The notes under the pieces are model-generated. The model was not told the origin of the DNA, made no database searches, and saw nothing but the letters and a program-made list of their open reading frames with translations. Position numbers and translations under genes: made by a program. A DNA stretch of 7,526 bases, taken from contig JAUWRC010000076.1 in NCBI GenBank assembly GCA_030610745.1, positions 1 through 7,526 on the forward strand. The letters run 5' to 3'. The stretch comes from Clostridia bacterium (GTDB lineage Bacteria > Aerophobota > Aerophobia > Aerophobales > AE-B3A). Numbering within the stretch: position 1 is the stretch's first letter; the number at the start of each line of letters is the position of its first letter. Shown piece by piece: positions 5,537-7,526 of the stretch.

Positions 5537-6867
5537 TTGAGAATCTATCCTAAGAAACCTATCTCCTTTTTTTCTTTTTCCTGATTCTATTCTTCAGTAT
5601 AAGTATTCTGGGGGATTTCACGGCTTTTGCTTTGCCAGAAGGTGGAGTAAAGATGTTCATTTTCTATGCAGAGGATTGCCTCCATTGTGATTATATAATC
5701 CACGAATTCTTACCCGAGTTAGAAAAAAAATGGGGACCGATATTAGAAAAAAAACTATTTGAGATAAGCGATCCTCAAAACTATGACCTCTTAGTGAAAT
5801 TGGAAGACGAATACGGAGACACAGAAAATGACATTCCCGCAATCTTTATCGATCAATACATTTTAGGGAGCTCCCAAGAAATAGAAGAGAAGTTGGAAAG
5901 TATAGTCAGGGATTGTATTTCCCAAGGAGGATGCGATTGGCCCTTAGTTTCAAACCTAGGGCAGCCCAATACCCGGGAGATTGACTCCAGTAACAAGACC
6001 ATCCATTTAGCGTATTTTTACCAGCCAGGATGCAAGGAATGTGACCGGGTAAACTATCTCATAAAAAGTCTTGAGCAAAAATATCCTAACTTAACCGTAA
6101 GAGAATACGACCTTTCTTCAGAGAGAAATAAGGAATTAGAGCTAGCTCTGTGTATGGAATATGGAGTTCCCAAAATGAAAAGACTGGTAAGTCCGGTAGT
6201 TTTTATCGGCCAAGATTACCTTTTGGGAAAGGATCTTGATGAAGCTCATCTGGAAGAATTACTTCAGAAATACGAGGAATCAGGTTCAAGCCCTCCCTGG
6301 GAGAAGGTAGAGATAGAATCGTCTGAAACTAAAGAGGTTCTGGTGCGGGAATTCCGGTCCTGGAGGCCCCTGACGGTTATGGGAGCTGGTCTGATAGATG
6401 GTGTCAACCCCTGTGCTTTTGCTGTAATCATATTTTTTATATCCTGGCTTACCCTTATTGGGCGAAAAGGTAAGGCGATTCTAGCCGTAGGTTCGATCTA
6501 TACCCTGGCCGTCTTCCTCGCCTATTTTTTGATTGGAATCGGAGCACTTCGCTTTGTCCAGGCGCTGGTAGTTTTTCCTCTGGTTTCACTGATAGTATTC
6601 TCTCTCACAGCAGTGGTTGCTTTAATGTTGGGTTCTCTAAGTATACATGATTACCTAAAGGCAAAAAAGGGTAAGTTGCAAGACATTAAACTCCAACTGC
6701 CAGCTTTTCTAAAGAAAAAAATCCATAAGACCACCCATCGATTTATGGATGCAGATTCTGGGCTAGGAAAACATCTCATCGCGGCTTTTGCAGCAGGATT
6801 TGTAGTATCCTTATTTGAGTTTCCCTGTACAGGACAAATCTACCTTCCCACTATAGTCTTATGTTAA
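5537..6867 (+). pseudogene. Thioredoxin / CcdA-type redox protein, frameshifted and 3'-truncated (copy 2)
   Basis: Paralogue of the protein at 1595-3151. The body frame (usable from TTG 5632, open from 5554) encodes thioredoxin domain 1 with AEDCLHC, domain 2 with CKEC, and the CcdA core with DGVNPCAFA and FEFPCTGQIYL, then ends abruptly in LC-stop at 6867. About 74 residues (the last helices) are lost relative to copy 1. The signal peptide is in another frame: TTG 5537, preceded by AGGA at 5525-5528, reads LRIYPKKPIS and hits TGA at 5582. Adding one T to the 7-T tract (5567-5573) fuses this to the body and restores a start and hydrophobic leader like copy 1. The body frame has no ATG, GTG or TTG upstream of 5632, so without the leader the thioredoxin domains would not be exported. 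Immediately follows the DUF1573 gene. Both catalytic cysteine sets are retained, implying recent inactivation. Confidence 0.82.
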
Positions 6868-6873
6868 GAGTTC

Positions 6874-6952
6874 ATTAATGTTGAGAACATACCAGGAATC
6901 ATCATAAACCCGTAATTTAAAGGTTCTTCCCTTCTTATTACTCCACATTAAT
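6874..6952. repeat. Imperfect inverted repeat ahead of the integrase fragment
   Basis: ATTAATGTTGAG (6874-6885) and CTCCACATTAAT (6941-6952) are inverted at 11 of 12 positions, separated by 55 bases. They begin 14 bases after the point where copy 2 of the redox gene departs from copy 1. It could be a recombinase-binding or element-end structure, or chance in AT-rich DNA. Confidence 0.35.
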
Positions 6953-6964
6953 AAAAGTAAAGTA

Positions 6965-6993
6965 TAGAATATCTCAATGTAAGAGTGTATAAT
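6965..6993 (+). promoter_or_regulatory. Promoter of the integrase fragment
   Basis: A perfect -10 TATAAT at 6988-6993. The best -35 at 17-base spacing is TAGAAT (6965-6970, three of six), so it is weak there. Transcription would start about 6999-7001, giving a leader of under 30 bases. Confidence 0.45.
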
Positions 6994-7024
6994 ACCTCCT
7001 AAATCTAGATGCAAAAAGGAGGTA
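6993..7024 (+). promoter_or_regulatory. Hairpin covering the integrase ribosome binding site
   Basis: TACCTCCT (6993-7000) is a perfect complement of AGGAGGTA (7017-7024), which contains the strong Shine-Dalgarno AAGGAGG (7016-7022) five bases before the ATG at 7028. The loop is 16 bases. The left arm overlaps the end of the -10 box and the expected start point, so mRNA begun at the integrase's own promoter would lack most of it, while read-through mRNA from upstream would fold and hide the ribosome site. This layout is known for transposases, such as IS10, protected against outside transcription. Confidence 0.55.
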
Positions 7025-7027
7025 AAA

Positions 7028-7225
7028 ATGCTTTTACAGCTACGTCCAAGATCCTATCAAGACTATCTTTCCCTTCCTATTCTTGGTTCGATTCTCGATG
7101 AGTTTACTTCGTGGTCTTTCCAACGCGGTTATACTCTCGGGACAATAAAGTCCCAGCTTAAGGATGTAAGGAAGATTGATAATTACTTTGTTCAGCAAGG
7201 TGTTCAATCTCCTCAGCTTCGGTAG
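7028..7225 (+). pseudogene. Tyrosine recombinase/integrase, N-terminal fragment
   Basis: 65 codons with a strong ribosome site and promoter. The sequence has the SAM-like core-binding domain pattern of phage-type integrases: YLSLPILGSILDEF, then the TLGTIKSQLKDVRKIDNYF helix region, then a GVQSPQL turn. A full enzyme of this family is about 300-400 residues; the whole catalytic domain (R-H-R-Y) is absent. The frame ends in TAG at 7223-7225 exactly where sequence of a subtilase begins in another frame, so the stop is contributed by foreign sequence. The fragment alone cannot recombine DNA; it might at most bind it. Identification rests on a short domain, hence moderate confidence. Confidence 0.6.
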
Positions 7226-7526
7226 TTATAGCTACGATACATTGGAACATACCCTCATCCGGGAACTCTCAAACAGAGGAGTGATAATTGTTGCAGCAGC
7301 GGGGAATGAGAATACATCCTCTGAGTGTTATCCAGCAGCCTATGATGAGGCGATAGCAGTTGCCGCTGTGAATAGCCTAGGAAAAAAGGAGAAATATTCT
7401 AATTACGGACCCTGGGTAGACATAGCAGCTGAAGGTTACCTGAACACTCAGATACAGTCAATAGAGACCGAGGAGTACGGTCTTTCTCGGGAGCAAAAGA
7501 TCACCTATCTGATAACCGGAGGTACT
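7203..7526 (+). pseudogene. Subtilisin-like serine protease (S8), internal fragment running off the window
   Basis: The frame is open from 7170, but recognisable subtilase sequence starts near 7203 (NLLSFGS, resembling the usual INMSFG strand). It continues with GVIIVAAAGNEN, which carries the oxyanion-hole Asn, then CYPAAYDEAIAVAAV, KYSNYGPWVDIAAEG, and ends with TGGT at the window edge. The next codon should be the catalytic Ser of the GGTS motif. The catalytic Asp and His regions are missing upstream, replaced by the integrase fragment in another frame, so this copy cannot be an active protease unless intact sequence exists elsewhere. The usual AAPG is AAEG here. No start codon with a ribosome site is visible. 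It probably belonged to an exported protease. Confidence 0.8.

Larger units (their letters stand above)
520..6867 (+). repeat. Direct duplication of a PilT-fragment / redox-protein module
   Basis: Two homologous units lie head to tail. Unit 1 (520-3151) is PilT fragment then thioredoxin-CcdA protein. Unit 2 (3477-6867) is PilT fragment, DUF1573 gene, then thioredoxin-CcdA pseudogene. Both pairs align along most of their length at protein level, with blocks close to identical at DNA level (2801-2928 versus 6733-6860). The units differ by the DUF1573 gene, present only in unit 2, and by the spacer before each second gene. Silent-site divergence varies along the copies, so the duplication is not very recent throughout, or conversion has acted on parts of it. 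Confidence 0.75.

Noticed and set aside
1..7526. CRISPR array, tRNA or rRNA genes
   Set aside because: No regularly spaced repeats, no tRNA cloverleaf and no rRNA-like conserved segments were seen.

Overview
The window looks like a stretch of an anaerobe-type bacterial genome with moderate GC (low to mid 40s % by eye) and Shine-Dalgarno/sigma70-type signals. It carries a cyclic-di-GMP class I riboswitch, PilT-type pilus ATPase sequences, a DUF1573 secreted protein, thioredoxin/CcdA redox proteins, a tyrosine integrase fragment and a subtilase fragment. I cannot name the species. The mixture would fit a deltaproteobacterium-like lineage or an uncultured candidate phylum, but that is inference.

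Layout. (1) Positions 1-128 hold the 3' part of a GEMM-I c-di-GMP aptamer followed by a hairpin plus an eight-T run, which reads as an attenuator. A 64-codon ORF of unknown function (129-323) and a strong intrinsic terminator (343-384) follow. (2) Positions 520-3151 form copy 1 of a duplicated module. It has a PilT-family ATPase truncated just before Walker A (520-1254), a 340-base gap with a good promoter, and an intact 518-residue secreted-plus-membrane redox protein (1595-3151) with two thioredoxin-like CXXC domains fused to a CcdA/DsbD-type membrane domain. (3) Positions 3152-3476 are a spacer with a small minus-strand ORF (3237-3380). (4) Positions 3477-6867 form copy 2. It has a PilT homologue that is N-terminally truncated and frameshifted (3477-4381), an intact three-domain DUF1573 lipid-free secreted protein (4507-5520), and a second redox protein that is frameshifted in the signal peptide and cut off before its last membrane helices (5537-6867). 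(5) Positions 6861-7526 are a mosaic: the start of a tyrosine recombinase with its own promoter and a hairpin over its ribosome binding site, joined out of frame to the middle of a subtilisin-like protease that runs off the window one codon before its expected catalytic serine.

How it works together. Copy 1 of the redox protein appears functional and would pass reducing equivalents across the cytoplasmic membrane to extracytoplasmic thioredoxin domains. DUF1573 (CGC motif, exported) sits directly before copy 2 of the same gene, suggesting an envelope redox or cofactor-handling operon. The PilT pieces are damaged in both copies and look like passengers of the duplication. The overall picture is a segment of duplication, recombination and gene decay at a mobile-element scar, with intact genes surviving in each copy (the redox protein in copy 1, DUF1573 in copy 2).
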